Below, one piece after another: positions 18,021-26,998 of a stretch of 64,000 nucleotides of DNA. How positions within the stretch are numbered: the stretch's first letter is position 1; every line of letters starts with the position of its first letter. The stretch is from the NCBI GenBank assembly GCA_034933245.1, contig JAYFNX010000029.1, forward strand, positions 1 to 64,000. The letters are read 5' to 3'. The DNA is from Pelethousia sp034933245 (GTDB lineage Bacteria > Bacillota > Clostridia > Christensenellales > CAG-138). A model generated the notes under the pieces. It did not search any database, was not told where the DNA came from, and saw only the letters and a program-made list of their open reading frames with translations. Both the position numbers and the translations under genes were made by a program.

Positions 18021-18176
18021 GGAAAGAACCCAAAACCACAGGCATTTTATACCAATTTCGCCGTAGCTGGCAGCAGGCTCTCCTCCTTTTTTGCCTACAC
18101 GTATCGGATTCGCATAGCCTCATTACCGCTGGCGATACGAAGATAATGAGGCTAGCAAGTAACACGCAACCCGTAT

Positions 18177-18755
18177 TTATTTCTTTTTTCTAGCCAAGTC
18201 GGAATTATCATCTTTCGCATATTTCATTTGCGCTGCCGCCGCAACAACCGTTAGGACAAGGATTGCGAGTAGGACATACCATGGAAAACTCAGCAAATCC
18301 TGATTTCGGGTTTCCAAATAGTTCGTATTGGCTATAAGCGCATAGAGGCCGCCGATCACCATGTAAGACCCTTGGAAGGAACTGCCGATAATGATGAATT
18401 CCTTGATGAAAATACCGGCGACGATTCCGCCGATAATAGCTCCGATTAGGGCGGCCCACCATATCGGCTCCATCCCGAAAACGCTAAGCGTCGTGACCAG
18501 CAGCATCGCGGCGAGTAAAGCCCCCACAAGGATTGCACCCAATTTATACAGGGCGTATGCTAATATCGCTAGCAACACACCGATTACGATTGCGCCAATA
18601 ATAGGCCAGGAGCCGCCGCCTATCAATCCGCCGAGATAATGGCCCAGCAAGGCTCCCAAAATCAGCCCCGCGACTGCAAGCCAAACCCTGAAAAGCTTGT
18701 ATCCGAAGAAGCACATCAGAAGACCAATAACAACCGCAAGAATCGTGATAACCAT
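18177..18755 (-). CDS. DUF4203-type multi-pass membrane protein
   Basis: A 192-residue protein of about seven short, Gly/Ala-rich TM segments, opening with VVIGLLMCFFGYKLFRVWLA and continuing with GAIIGGIVAGIF, and ending in a charged tail. The GYKLFR motif and the glycine-zipper helices are typical of DUF4203 (TM7S3-like) proteins, whose function is unknown. The start is ATG 18755 behind AAGGAGGCGCTATT. It is followed after about 155 bp by the Bax-inhibitor-like gene and may share its transcript. Confidence 0.75.
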   Translation of the reverse strand: MVITILAVVIGLLMCFFGYKLFRVWLAVAGLILGALLGHYLGGLIGGGSWPIIGAIVIGVLLAILAYALYKLGAILVGALLAAMLLVTTLSVFGMEPIWWAALIGAIIGGIVAGIFIKEFIIIGSSFQGSYMVIGGLYALIANTNYLETRNQDLLSFPWYVLLAILVLTVVAAAAQMKYAKDDNSDLARKKK

Positions 18756-19225
18756 AATAGCGCCTCCTTGATAAGTATTAAGATATCCATTATAGTAAAA
18801 TATTAGTCGAAAAATATCAACAACAATGCAAAAGAGTTATTTTCCAGAGCAAACCACGGAACGTAATTTTCCAAATTACCATCTTTAATTGTACATCCCG
18901 GACAACGTTTGAAAAATGCATTTGGAGTTTTCGGCACAACAACTTTGTCAATCTTGTGTTGCGCTGCTTTTTACATTGTAGGACCTTGGACGTCGTAGTA
19001 CCTAGGCGAATTCGCCTCAGGTCAGCCGCTTTATTGCGCATTTCGATAAGACGGTACTGAACAAATTCTTCCCAAACCTTCACGAAAGGGGAAAGTCGCT
19101 TCAGGAATGCCTGGATCAGTTCCTCTCGCACCACAATACCTGACGGTCCCATAGGGGCTTCATAACCGTACGGAACCGAATGATTTCGCGCCGTCATTAT
19201 TTTTCAATGTTCTTTTCCGAAAGTT
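18756..19225. other. Intergenic region with a possible decayed gene
   Basis: Contains a minus-strand open stretch at 18817-19197 whose start resembles short recombinase-associated proteins (a PYGYEAP motif). It then loses any protein-like pattern. I do not call it a gene. Confidence 0.3.
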
Positions 19226-19456
19226 TTACCGATGCGCGTCATCGCCAACCTGATACAGCTCGACCCGCATTTCTTCGTCTGTCGGCTTAATAACCAAATA
19301 TGTTTTTGTCGGATAGTTTTCCAGATGATCTATCCATGTACCGCTGTTTACATAATGGATATAGCTTATTATAACGATCTCGTTTCTATCGCTTGTTTCA
19401 CTCGCACAACCGCTGAACAACGCCATGCCAACTATGGCGAATAATAAACCTATCAT
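19226..19456 (-). CDS. Small putative lipoprotein
   Basis: A 76-residue product with a hydrophobic N-terminus and lipobox LFSGC (Cys at residue 17), then a short soluble domain ending KPTDEEMRVELYQVGDDAHR. It would be anchored at the outer face of the membrane. The start is ATG 19456, but there is no good ribosome binding site, and the few upstream codons in frame are closed by TAA. The region around it is gene-poor and contains decayed sequence, so it could be a remnant. No family is recognised. Confidence 0.4.
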   Translation of the reverse strand: MIGLLFAIVGMALFSGCASETSDRNEIVIISYIHYVNSGTWIDHLENYPTKTYLVIKPTDEEMRVELYQVGDDAHR

Positions 19457-20012
19457 GAATGCGAGCCTGCTCGTTTTTTCTCTCCCTTATTTTTATTGCC
19501 ATATGTATTGTTCGGGAAGACAGACCATGAATTTCGTCAAAGCATTGATAGCTTTGGATGTGCTTGGTCAATTTTTCGCAAAATGAGCAAATCAGAAAGC
19601 TATGTATCCGCTTTTGATACTTCCGTTCCACTTCAAATGGAGATGCTCAATACAAGCAATATCCAAAAGGCGCACCGATTGTGGCATTCCATTTTGAAGT
19701 ATTTCACATGAAATATAATGGTTGTTGTATCTGGAAATTTTATTGGGGAATTTTTCAATATTCTATCATTCAATCTCAAAATAATCAAATAAATTTATTC
19801 CGATGCTTCCGAACATTGTATCTGATCCCATTTCCGTGGCTGGATCAAGCGTTGCTCTTTATCGCAAAGGAAAGCCTACGGAATTGAACCACCTCAAATT
19901 ACCTGCCCAAATTTCTTGGACGCTGCAAAAAAAGCCGTCGTAAACGGCCTTTTGCTAGGATATCCACTTATTGTTGATCCGGTTCGTCGCTCCCCGGGTC
20001 TTCTGCCGCCTG
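19457..20012. other. Intergenic region, nothing recognised
   Basis: AT-rich sequence between the small lipoprotein and the AraC regulator. No frame with start signals or recognisable product is seen. Confidence 0.4.
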
Positions 20013-20888
20013 TCACTTTGCTCGGCATTGGGAAGGGGAGATGCCGGTTTGGCTTGTGAAATTGCGATAAAAAGTGGAAAACTCCTCGTATCCTATGATC
20101 TTCGCAATTTCATTGAGCGACATGCTTGCTTTCTTTATCAGCGCCGAAGCATATTCTATCCGCTTGTTGGCGATATAGTGCTTTAAGGTAACGCCAGTGT
20201 AACGTGGAAACAACATGCTTAAGGTGGTCTTGGAGAAGGCGAACCGCTTTGCATGGTCACAAAGACTGAGGGGATCGGTAAAGTGGGCGTCAATGTATTC
20301 GAGACATACGCTCATGGAGCTGTCATAGGCAGCGAGGCTGTTGAGGCTGCCTTTATGCTGCTCATCATTAAAATAGGCCTGGGAAAGTACGCGCATTATG
20401 GCAGAGATAAGGCTGCTTGCGGCAGAACGGTCATTGCTGGTGCAGGCGTCGCTTTCCTTAAGAAGGGACTCGAAAAGGGCTTTCATGATAAAGAGCTGAC
20501 TTTCGTTGAGCATCACTTTCATGCGAATGTCGATGTGCTTTTCATTCATGGTATCCAATTTTAATGCGGCCATAAAGCGATATACATTCGAATAGGAAAA
20601 GCCGGCATGGAACATATCTTCTTCAAATAAAAGAGAGTATATAAAAGCATTGGTATCGGGGAAAACAATGCGGTGCACAAAATTGGGCGGAACGATGAAT
20701 GTATCGCCAAAACGCAGCAAAACAGGGGCGCTATCCGACCAGCGCTGTATCTCGCCGCAGTCAACATAGCAGATTTGATAGAAACTATGAGAATGGGGCG
20801 CTTGGCTGGTTTCGCTGGCATTAATCCTGTAAACGTGATATTTCCTCTCCGGTGGAAGATCAAAATAATTCAGCGACAGATACCGCAC
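20013..20888 (-). CDS. AraC-family regulator with N-terminal cupin domain
   Basis: A 291-residue protein. Residues 1-110 form an AraC-type cupin ligand pocket (APHSHSFYQICYVDCGE and FIVPPNFVHRI, with the His residues typical of the fold). Residues 190-291 form two helix-turn-helix motifs ending in EIAKIIGYEEFSTFYRNFTSQTGISPSQCR. It has the same architecture and similar motifs as the regulator at 33911-34834, so the two are paralogues. No obvious target operon adjoins it; the right flank holds only a fragment. The effector is unknown. Confidence 0.9.
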   Translation of the reverse strand: MRYLSLNYFDLPPERKYHVYRINASETSQAPHSHSFYQICYVDCGEIQRWSDSAPVLLRFGDTFIVPPNFVHRIVFPDTNAFIYSLLFEEDMFHAGFSYSNVYRFMAALKLDTMNEKHIDIRMKVMLNESQLFIMKALFESLLKESDACTSNDRSAASSLISAIMRVLSQAYFNDEQHKGSLNSLAAYDSSMSVCLEYIDAHFTDPLSLCDHAKRFAFSKTTLSMLFPRYTGVTLKHYIANKRIEYASALIKKASMSLNEIAKIIGYEEFSTFYRNFTSQTGISPSQCRAK

Positions 20889-21049
20889 AAAAGGCCCCTC
20901 CTTTTAGAAAGCGATGCAAGAAACGGGAATTTCGCAATTTCATTCGGAAAAAATGCAATCGCGCACACAGGGATACAAATATAAAATGAATACAGCGCCA
21001 AACAACACACATTCCTGAGTTCGCACGTCCAGCGCTCGTTCAATAAATA

Positions 21050-21319
21050 ATGCGGGGTGATAAAAGGTTGATAAAAAGAAATTTGTACGAAGAAGTTATA
21101 TTTCAAACAATCATCAGAGGTGCTACCGCAATTTCTGCAGACGTAAGAATAAGACCTGTTGAGCTGGGTTTCAACCATATCAACAAGGCAGTCAAGGGCT
21201 TACCGTATGCAGCCAACGCCGAAGTGACCCAAGAGATTTTCGATACGCTTGCTGTGCTGAGATCGCAGTACGGTACGGAACTTAAAATGGAGGAAGCGAT
21301 TATAGAAGTGGTGCTCTAA
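21050..21319 (+). CDS. Unrecognised 89-residue protein or gene fragment
   Basis: The frame reads like real protein from about residue 10 (NLYEEVIFQTIIRGATAI, then ADVRIRPVELGF, ending with EEAIIEVVL). I recognise no family. The start at ATG 21050 has only a weak upstream purine stretch. A TTG at 21068 is an alternative. The lack of a partner gene and the decayed surroundings suggest it may be the C-terminal remainder of a longer gene. Confidence 0.25.
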   Translation: MRGDKRLIKRNLYEEVIFQTIIRGATAISADVRIRPVELGFNHINKAVKGLPYAANAEVTQEIFDTLAVLRSQYGTELKMEEAIIEVVL

Positions 21320-22130
21320 GGGAAAACGCTACGCTGCGGCGCAGCTTGGCATAAGGAAAACGTGAGCGCATGCGCTTGCTTCTGCTCGCGCGTCTACTTT
21401 CTGGAATGAAACGGGGCATTGGCCTTTTCAGGATCAATGCCTTGCCAGTCTTTCGCTATAGAGCACGGCATTTTTGTTCCGCTGCAAACAAGCCCGTTAT
21501 CTGCCAAAAACCTTGCAAGCACCATCAAAAAGCGCAAGACATGTGAAGGCAGGCTGTTTACAACCGAGTTATATATATTTTATCAGGGACATCCATTTAT
21601 ATAGAGCGGTGCGCACATTGTAAGGAGAAAAGAGCTTCAAATTCATAATATTTAGCAGTATACAAAAAGAATAACTTGACTCTATAGAAATTTAGCCATA
21701 TATTAAAAATACAGACAAAATATTACAATGTTTTTTTGTGCCTATCCCAAGCGGTGATTATTTAAAATTCGACAATTTGTAATGCTGGGATGAGGCTTAT
21801 TTTTTCAACCCATTTTTGTCCAGATAAAAGCCGGTAACTTGCAATTGCAAAACGTACGATAGTTGGAAGATATTCCAGCTTCGTCTGCGACCTGGGAAAC
21901 AAGCCCGGTTTGTTCAACGTTATTCTACCCGGAATGCGCCAGCGGGCAAGCCATAAAGATATGTTCGAAACGGGTATTGCGCCATTGCTTACTTCAAACG
22001 CACGATCGGGAACCTTGTTCGGCTGCTACACTTTGATCAGAGGGCTCTATCTCGGGAAGAAAGGCGATAACGCAGCACACACTCCGACAACGGCTTTGAC
22101 CTTAACCAACTTTGAAAGGAGACGAAAACT
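21320..22130. other. Gene-poor stretch, nothing supported
   Basis: About 800 bp with short frames only. The last 20 bp carry a clear AAAGGAGACG ribosome binding site for the frameshifted gene at 22131. Otherwise I see no gene, RNA or repeat. Confidence 0.4.
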
Positions 22131-22591
22131 ATGGCAACACAAACCAATTCTCTGGAAAAAAATCGATGATCTCTCACAGGCTTTATGTAGGGTTTCTGAA
22201 CCCATTGGCAATTCTCATCACGGGGGGTATCGCTGCATTATACTTGACCATCCTGATCAAGGGGAATATCTTTATTGGCGACAGCTCATTTTTCGGGGAC
22301 AAAACGGTTCCTTCTATAGGGAAATTGGGGGCTGGAACCTTACTGTGGGTGCTATTTGCGCTTCTCGCTTTTACCTTCATCTTTGTTCTATTCGCGGAGA
22401 TTTTGCTCGTTAAAAGGCGTCTCTCAGGCCTCATGATGCTACTGCTCGCCTATGCGTTTCATATTGCTTCCGCAACGATTACCCTGATAAAATACCAGGC
22501 AGGCTATCCATGGACCAGCTACATTGTGGCGGTTGTTGGTTGTATTTTGATAATGGTATACTATTGGAAAAGACGACATTTATTTAATTAA
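22131..22591 (+). pseudogene. Four-TM membrane protein with frameshift in an A7 run near the start
   Basis: The expected start is ATG 22131, 9 nt behind AAAGGAGACG, but that frame (MATQTNSLEKNR) stops after 12 codons. The body of the protein lies in another frame from ATG 22166 to 22591: about 140 residues with four TM helices (LAILITGGIAALYLTIL, LLWVLFALLAFTFIFVLF, LMMLLLAYAFHIA, YIVAVVGCILIMVYY) and a basic tail. Adding one A to the run of seven at 22156-22162 joins the two frames. It lies 25 bp upstream of a CPBP protease gene and is probably cotranscribed. The cause may be slippage, phase variation, sequencing error or true decay. Confidence 0.5.
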
Positions 22592-22616
22592 TTGCGTATG
22601 CATAATATTGTGAGGT

Positions 22617-23432
22617 ATGAGCGTGAAAAAAAATAATGGCAAGATCGCATTTTTTCTTTTTCTTCTGGCAGCGCTGTACATTTTTCCTTTCTATAAAATC
22701 GTTCAGGCGGGAGGCGTGGAGCAGGCCGGTAGGTATGTGTTTTTAATCATGTGGGTGCCTTCCATATCGGCGCTGGTAACAAAGTTGGTATTCGACAGAA
22801 ATCTTCGCGGGCTTGGCTTTCGGCTGGGCAAGTTGAAATATTTGCTCTTGTCCCTTATTTTGCCGGTCATAGCCGGGATGGTGGTATATCCCATCGCATG
22901 GACAACCGGCATTGGGACGTTTGATGCCGAGAGGTTTCATTCGTTTATGCGTGCTTGGGCTATTAGCATCGGATTTGGGCTTTTTTCCAGTATGCTCTCT
23001 GCGGCAGGCGAGGAACTTGGTTGGCGCGGGTTTTTGGCCCCGGAGCTAGCAAAAAAATTTTCCTATACGAAATCCTGCCTTATTATGGCGGTAATCTGGA
23101 ATATTTATCATTATCCGGTTCTGTTATTTGGTGGATATAATAACGGCGAATCTATCGTTTTGTCTTTGATATTTTTTACCATTACCGTCACCGCCGTGTG
23201 TTTCATCACGGGGTGGATTCGCTTGAAAACCGGTAGCTTCTGGGGAGCCGCTATTTTCCATGCGTCCCATAATTTCTTTATTCAAAGTGTTTTTGACACA
23301 ATGACCATTACAAAATCCCACACAACGCTTTTTACAACCGAGTTCGGGATGGGCCTTTGCGTTGTTTATGCTTGTTTTGCTTTCTTTTTCTGGAGGAAAA
23401 GACATGCCTTGGAACTGCCCCCGGAAGCATGA
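22617..23432 (+). CDS. CPBP-family intramembrane metalloprotease (Abi/CAAX-like)
   Basis: A 271-residue protein with about eight TM segments. The CPBP motifs are present: GEELGWRGFL (EExxxR, about residues 139-148), the second motif in IWNIYHYPV and the third, FHASHN, near the C-terminus. Such proteases process prenylated or small peptides, and in Firmicutes are often linked to bacteriocin self-immunity. The start is ATG 22617 behind GTGAGGT, with GTG 22622 as alternative. It follows the small four-TM protein by 25 bp, a pairing that suggests a joint membrane function, but no bacteriocin gene is visible. Confidence 0.88.
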   Translation: MSVKKNNGKIAFFLFLLAALYIFPFYKIVQAGGVEQAGRYVFLIMWVPSISALVTKLVFDRNLRGLGFRLGKLKYLLLSLILPVIAGMVVYPIAWTTGIGTFDAERFHSFMRAWAISIGFGLFSSMLSAAGEELGWRGFLAPELAKKFSYTKSCLIMAVIWNIYHYPVLLFGGYNNGESIVLSLIFFTITVTAVCFITGWIRLKTGSFWGAAIFHASHNFFIQSVFDTMTITKSHTTLFTTEFGMGLCVVYACFAFFFWRKRHALELPPEA

Positions 23433-23534
23433 ATCTTGTGGGAATGCAGAAGAAATCCATGTTGCGCACACCGTATAATACAAACGCTTGCTGAAACGCA
23501 ATCAGCGGCGAGAATAGAAAATAGTTCCATACAA

Positions 23535-23597
23535 GAACCCTCCTTTGCCGGACTGCATGCAGGTCAGCCACCTGCATAGACAGCAAAAGGAGGGTTC
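23535..23597. repeat. 63-nt hairpin with GCAAAAGGAGGG arm
   Basis: GAACCCTCCTTTGC (23535-23548) pairs with GCAAAAGGAGGGTTC (23583-23597). Inside, ATGCAGGT (23557-23564) pairs with ACCTGCAT (23570-23577). The right arm contains the same GCAAAAGGAGG string as the IS200-type leader hairpin at 26977-26990. It lies between convergent genes and may be a mobile-element remnant or a bidirectional terminator. Confidence 0.5.
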
Positions 23598-23700
23598 ATT
23601 GCGCATGGCGGGGTCTATGGATTCCCTTGCTTTGTGTTTATCCGCAACGGTGGCAAACAGCTTTTACCCACAACAACATGCCATAACCGCGCAAAGACCA

Positions 23701-24255
23701 TTAAAAATTCGGTGGCGTCATGGCCCATATGGAAATACAGGGCTCATCTCCTACGTTTACGTATTTATGGGGTATGGTGCTGCTGAAATAGATGCTGTCC
23801 CCCTCTTCCAGGTAATATTCCCGGCTCTGTGTTTTCACCATCATCCGCCCCTTGATCACAACACCGCACTCCTCCCCGTCGTGGGTAACGAACTGCGGCG
23901 TATTATCTTCTCCGGGGTCGATGGTGATATACAAAAACTCAATCTTCTTATCCTTTAAATCTTTGGAGAGAAGCTCATAGACCGCTTTGTTGTTGGAGGC
24001 GAAAATTCTCTTTCGCTGTTCCCGCCGGACTACCGGGTCCATAGCCTCGTCCGTTTCTTCTTCAAAGAAATAGCCGACCGATACATTTAGACATTTGGCA
24101 ATCTTCCATAGCGATACGATGGAAGGGCTTACTAAATTGCGCTCAATCTGGCTGATAATGCCCACGCTCAGCTCCGCTGCTTTTGCAAGCTCACTGATGC
24201 TCATGTTTTCTTTCTTACGCAATTCGCGAATTTTCTGCCCGAGTTCAATATGCAT
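23701..24255 (-). CDS. XRE-family regulator with cupin domain
   Basis: A 184-residue protein. Its N-terminal HTH_3 domain (LGQKIRELRKKENMSISELA, then SVGIISQIERN and PSIVSLWKIAKCLNVSVGYFF) is followed by a linker and a cupin_2 domain (HDGEECGVVIKGRMMV, then GDSIYFSSTIPHKYVN). The organisation is that of PuuR/SutR-like regulators. The start is taken as ATG 24255; a TTG at 24273 sits too close to AAAGGAAAG but cannot be excluded. It is divergent from the DUF819-dipeptidase pair, so it probably regulates those genes in response to a small molecule held in the cupin. Confidence 0.88.
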   Translation of the reverse strand: MHIELGQKIRELRKKENMSISELAKAAELSVGIISQIERNLVSPSIVSLWKIAKCLNVSVGYFFEEETDEAMDPVVRREQRKRIFASNNKAVYELLSKDLKDKKIEFLYITIDPGEDNTPQFVTHDGEECGVVIKGRMMVKTQSREYYLEEGDSIYFSSTIPHKYVNVGDEPCISIWAMTPPNF

Positions 24256-24618
24256 GCCGTACTTTTCAACCAACTTTCCTTTGTTTATAGTCTATTTTAT
24301 CACAGAATTCACCCAGACGTATTTCAATTTAATGAAAATATAATCAGCATATTGAAATGTACGTTTCGATGTTGTATTCTAATATAGTAAGCAAAAGCAG
24401 CTGCAAGCAAACGGCAAATATCCCAACATCAACATCTAACAACCGACATGCAACATTTACCATCCGGCACCCATACGAAACCTGTTGCGCAGCACAATAT
24501 CACCAAGAAATTGTCACTTTCAAAATTATACGAGAGCCAGGAAAAGTACCTACAGCTGTATTTTGTGTACCGTTTGTTTGCCGTAACTGCAAATAACAAA
24601 AACGAGGGGGATAACGAA
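24256..24618. other. Divergent regulatory region between XRE-cupin and DUF819 genes
   Basis: About 360 bp, AT-rich, with repeated CAACAT elements near 24424-24452. No gene; it probably holds promoters for both directions. I could not fix a -35/-10 pair with confidence. Confidence 0.4.
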
Positions 24619-25833
24619 ATGAACACGCTGATTAGTCCTGACAATGCATGGGCGCTATGGACCATTTTAATTGGGATAGCGGCACTGAGCATCTATCTTG
24701 AGCAGACATACAAATGGGCGTCCAAAGTTACCGGCGCCATCATCGGCCTTGTTATGGCAATGGTGCTGGCAAACTTGCGGATCATCCCCACAGAAGCCCC
24801 AACTTATGATGTGGTTTGGGGTTATGTGGTGCCTCTGGCGATCCCCATGCTGCTTTTCAACGCGAACATCAAGCGAATTTGGCGCGAAAGCGGCCGCGTT
24901 ATGCTGATTTTTGTATTGAGCGCCGTGGGCACGCTTTTAGGAACTTTCCTTGCATTTTTAGCCTTGCGTAACCAAATCCCCGAACTATATAAAATGAGCG
25001 CCATCATGACCGGTTCGTACATTGGCGGCGGCGTGAATTTTGCGGCCATGGCAGATACCTTTGGCGCGGGAGAAAGCTGGATATCCGCGCTGACCGTGGC
25101 GGATAACCTGCTTATGGCGTTGTATTTCTTTGTGCTGCTGGCCATACCTTCCATGAACTTCTTTCTTAAGCGCTTCACGCATCCCCATGTGGATGCCGTT
25201 GCCAAGACGGAGATCAATAAGGCCGAAGGCGAAACCCAGGCGGCAAAATATTGGGGTCGCAAGGAGATTTCTCTGCGGGATATCGCGTTCAACGCCGCCC
25301 TTGCCTTCGCCATCGTTTGGCTATCCACCATGCTAGCAGGCTGGCTTTCCAAGGTTATTCCAACGGGGAATATTCTGCTCGACCTGCTTAACGGCGTGCT
25401 TGGGAATAAATACATGATGATCACGACGCTGACGGTGCTGCTGGCTACGTTTGCGCCCAAAGCCATGGATAATATTCGGGGCTCCCAGGAGATCGGAACC
25501 TTCCTAATCTATATTTTCCTTGTGGTCATCGGCGTTCCTGCATCCATTCAGGTCATCATCCAAAAATCCCCGCTGCTTTTGGTATTCACGGCAATTATCG
25601 TGGGCGTGAATATGCTTGTGACGTTGTTGTTTACCAAACTGTTCAAGTTTGATTTAGAGGAAGCTCTGATCGCCTCTAACGCAAACATAGGCGGCCCCAC
25701 CACTGCCGCGGCCATGGTTATTGCCAAAGGCTGGAATAAGCTGGTAGGCCCCGCCATGCTGGCAGGCGTATTTGGATACATCATTGGCAATTATCTGGGC
25801 ATTATGATGGGTACGCTGCTGCAACACCTGTAA
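24619..25833 (+). CDS. DUF819-family membrane protein (putative transporter)
   Basis: A 404-residue protein with about 11 TM segments. Family motifs include GSYIGGGVNFAAMADTF in the first half and ASNANIGGPTTAAAMVIAKGW in the second, two re-entrant-like Gly-rich loops that suggest an inverted repeat transporter of the bile-acid/sodium symporter or CPA kind. The start is ATG 24619 behind GAGGGGGATAACG; an upstream in-frame codon at 24448 would add an unlikely extension. It is followed after 15 bp by an M19 dipeptidase, so a role in exporting or importing an amino acid or dipeptide product is plausible but unproven. Confidence 0.85.
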   Translation: MNTLISPDNAWALWTILIGIAALSIYLEQTYKWASKVTGAIIGLVMAMVLANLRIIPTEAPTYDVVWGYVVPLAIPMLLFNANIKRIWRESGRVMLIFVLSAVGTLLGTFLAFLALRNQIPELYKMSAIMTGSYIGGGVNFAAMADTFGAGESWISALTVADNLLMALYFFVLLAIPSMNFFLKRFTHPHVDAVAKTEINKAEGETQAAKYWGRKEISLRDIAFNAALAFAIVWLSTMLAGWLSKVIPTGNILLDLLNGVLGNKYMMITTLTVLLATFAPKAMDNIRGSQEIGTFLIYIFLVVIGVPASIQVIIQKSPLLLVFTAIIVGVNMLVTLLFTKLFKFDLEEALIASNANIGGPTTAAAMVIAKGWNKLVGPAMLAGVFGYIIGNYLGIMMGTLLQHL

Positions 25834-25848
25834 TAACCGGAGGAAATC

Positions 25849-26781
25849 ATGCTGTTTGACATTCATGGCGACATCTGGACGGACGTTACGACCAAGCGCC
25901 TTAAGGGCGAGCGCGATATTATCAGAAGGTATCACCTGGACCGATTCCGAAAAGGCGGACAGGTGGGCGGCGTATTTGTAATATGGATTGATCCGCCCTA
26001 TGATGCGAACCCAAAGGAACGTATTGAAAAGAGTATCCGGGCCGCATGTGCGGAAATCTGGGAGAACCAGGACATTCTATCCGTTATTCGGGACCAGGCG
26101 GGCTTTTACAAGGCGGTGCAAAGCCGGAAACAGGCAATTGTATTGGCGCTGGAAGGGTTGAGCGCCATCGATGAGCAGGTGGATTCCATCTATACCTTCT
26201 TCCAGATGGGATTTAAACAAGCCAGTTTGACCTGGAACGAGCAAAATGCGCTTGCAACAGGGGTGCGAGGCGACGCATCGCGGGGATTGACGGCGGCTGG
26301 GAAGGAGGCGGTGTGTATTATGCAAAACGTCGGGATGATTCTGGACGTTTCCCATGCTAACGACCGAACCTTCTGGGATATTGCGGAAATCTCGCATAGG
26401 CCTTTTATCGCTTCCCATTCCAACGCGCGGGCGCTGTGCGATGTGCCGCGAAACCTGACGGATGCGCAAATCCGCGTTATTGGGGAGAGCGGCGGTCTGG
26501 TCGGCATCAACGCCTTCCACGAGTTTGTGCATGAGGATAAGGCAAAACGCGATTTGGATCACCTGCTCGGGCATTTGGAGCACATTGTGTCTCTGATCGG
26601 CATCGATCATGTGGCGCTGGGGTTTGACTTTTTCGAATACCTAACCACCAATACCACGGAATCGTTTATTCAGGAAGAATATGAGGGGACGATTGGGCTG
26701 GAGGACATCTCAAAAGGGCCCATGCTGGTTAAAACCCTGGAGAAGAATGTCTTTGGAAAGGAGGATATCGAAAAGATATGA
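25849..26781 (+). CDS. M19 membrane-type dipeptidase, probably cut short by a late UGA
   Basis: A 310-residue metallopeptidase of the renal dipeptidase family, which hydrolyses dipeptides, often with D-amino acids. Visible metal-site motifs are DIHGD at the N-terminus, the ALEG motif (about 103-106), SHAND, SHSNAR and GIDHVALGFDF. It stops at TGA 26779-26781, just after EDIEKI. The frame then reads YKNYINLL and TAG at 26806-26808, which looks like the missing family C-terminus. The truncation therefore removes about nine residues and may be harmless. The start is ATG 25849 behind CCGGAGGAAATC. Confidence 0.88.
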   Translation: MLFDIHGDIWTDVTTKRLKGERDIIRRYHLDRFRKGGQVGGVFVIWIDPPYDANPKERIEKSIRAACAEIWENQDILSVIRDQAGFYKAVQSRKQAIVLALEGLSAIDEQVDSIYTFFQMGFKQASLTWNEQNALATGVRGDASRGLTAAGKEAVCIMQNVGMILDVSHANDRTFWDIAEISHRPFIASHSNARALCDVPRNLTDAQIRVIGESGGLVGINAFHEFVHEDKAKRDLDHLLGHLEHIVSLIGIDHVALGFDFFEYLTTNTTESFIQEEYEGTIGLEDISKGPMLVKTLEKNVFGKEDIEKI

Positions 26782-26824
26782 TATAAAAATTATATCAATC
26801 TGCTGTAGATTGCAACAGACAGAC

Positions 26825-26856
26825 AAGGCCGCTGGCAAAGTTATGCCCGCGGCCTT
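26825..26856 (+). terminator. Terminator after the dipeptidase gene
   Basis: AAGGCCGC and GCGGCCTT form the outer stem and GGC/GCC extends it inside; ATTGTATG follows. It lies 43 bp past the dipeptidase stop and directly before the IS200-type element. Confidence 0.7.
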
Positions 26857-26929
26857 ATTGTATGTAGAAAACCACTGGCTAGACCAGTGGTTCTAAAGAA
26901 GGCTTCAGCCGATGATGAAGACAGGAGAA

Positions 26930-26989
26930 CTCCTTTTGCTTTAAATTTAAAGTGCGGCCTGACAACTGCACAAGAAAAAGCAAAAGGAG
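26930..26989 (+). promoter_or_regulatory. tnpA leader hairpin that hides the ribosome binding site
   Basis: CTCCTTTTGCTTT (26930-26942) is perfectly complementary to AAAGCAAAAGGAG (26977-26989), which includes the tnpA Shine-Dalgarno. In Salmonella IS200 a comparable leader structure limits transposase translation; here the arrangement is seen directly. Confidence 0.7.
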
Positions 26990-26998
26990 GCCATTCAA

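Noticed and set aside
18817..19197. 126-residue minus-strand gene with a recombinase-like start
   Set aside because: Only a PYGY motif is suggestive; the rest is not protein-like and no ribosome binding site was found.
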